Of a DNA stretch of 15,377 bases, positions 15,324-15,377 are shown piece by piece (positions within the stretch are counted from its first letter, which is position 1; every line of letters begins with the position of its first letter). Below the pieces are notes generated by a model. That model did not search any database and was not told where the DNA came from. It saw nothing but the letters and a program-made list of their open reading frames with translations. The translations under genes and the position numbers were made by a program. Source of the DNA: Acidobacteriota bacterium (GTDB taxonomy: Bacteria; Acidobacteriota; Blastocatellia; Pyrinomonadales; Pyrinomonadaceae); NCBI GenBank assembly GCA_020199975.1, contig JAIVJP010000002.1:1-15377 (forward strand), given 5' to 3'.

Positions 15324-15377
15324 GATGGCCTCCATCGGAGATTGAGTTGAATTCAACGGGCGTGCGGTCGGCATCTT

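Overview
The window looks like part of an Acidobacteriota chromosome, possibly class Blastocatellia. The evidence is a secreted VWFA protein of the acidobacterial type, two large secreted M14 zinc peptidases with amidotransferase-like C-terminal domains, and a futalosine-type menaquinone gene cluster. This assignment rests on family knowledge and not on a marker gene. GC content looks moderate, and almost every gene is on the minus strand.

Region 1 (1-1332) holds the 5' part of a LigD-type 3'-phosphoesterase gene running off the left edge, preceded by rnhB (RNase HII). This is a plausible pair for removing ribonucleotides from DNA. The RNase HII has GMA where the family has the ribonucleotide-sensing GRG motif. 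Between 1333 and 1604 lies a REP-like element made of two small hairpins that can also pair with each other.

Region 2 (1605-3324) is rearranged. A plus-strand membrane protein gene is frameshifted at a run of seven G. A minus-strand gene for a secreted VWFA protein is cut in the middle, and a perfect 124-bp copy of the membrane protein gene sits there in place of the second half of the VWA domain. The copied block ends inside the same G run where the membrane gene loses its frame. This is either an unusual template-switch event or an assembly error.

Region 3 (3521-7701) holds an intact secreted M14 peptidase on the minus strand, a divergent plsC acyltransferase whose start overlaps it, and a secreted protein of unknown function that converges on plsC.

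Region 4 (7944-11516) is a minus-strand run of ubiX, ubiA (mqnP-like), mqnE and mqnD, with a good promoter just before ubiX. These genes supply two early/middle enzymes of the futalosine route, the prenyltransferase, and the enzyme that makes the cofactor for the UbiD-type decarboxylase. The genes mqnA, mqnB, mqnC, the UbiD partner and the methyltransferase are not in the window.

Region 5 (11638-15323) holds a Uma2-family protein gene and a second M14 peptidase gene. The peptidase gene is broken by an out-of-frame internal deletion that removes the expected catalytic glutamate.

No rRNA, tRNA, CRISPR array, transposase or phage gene was seen. The notable material is three disrupted genes, one of them with a copied patch from a neighbour, plus the unusual RNase HII motif and the twin-hairpin element. 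No clear new multi-gene system is visible.
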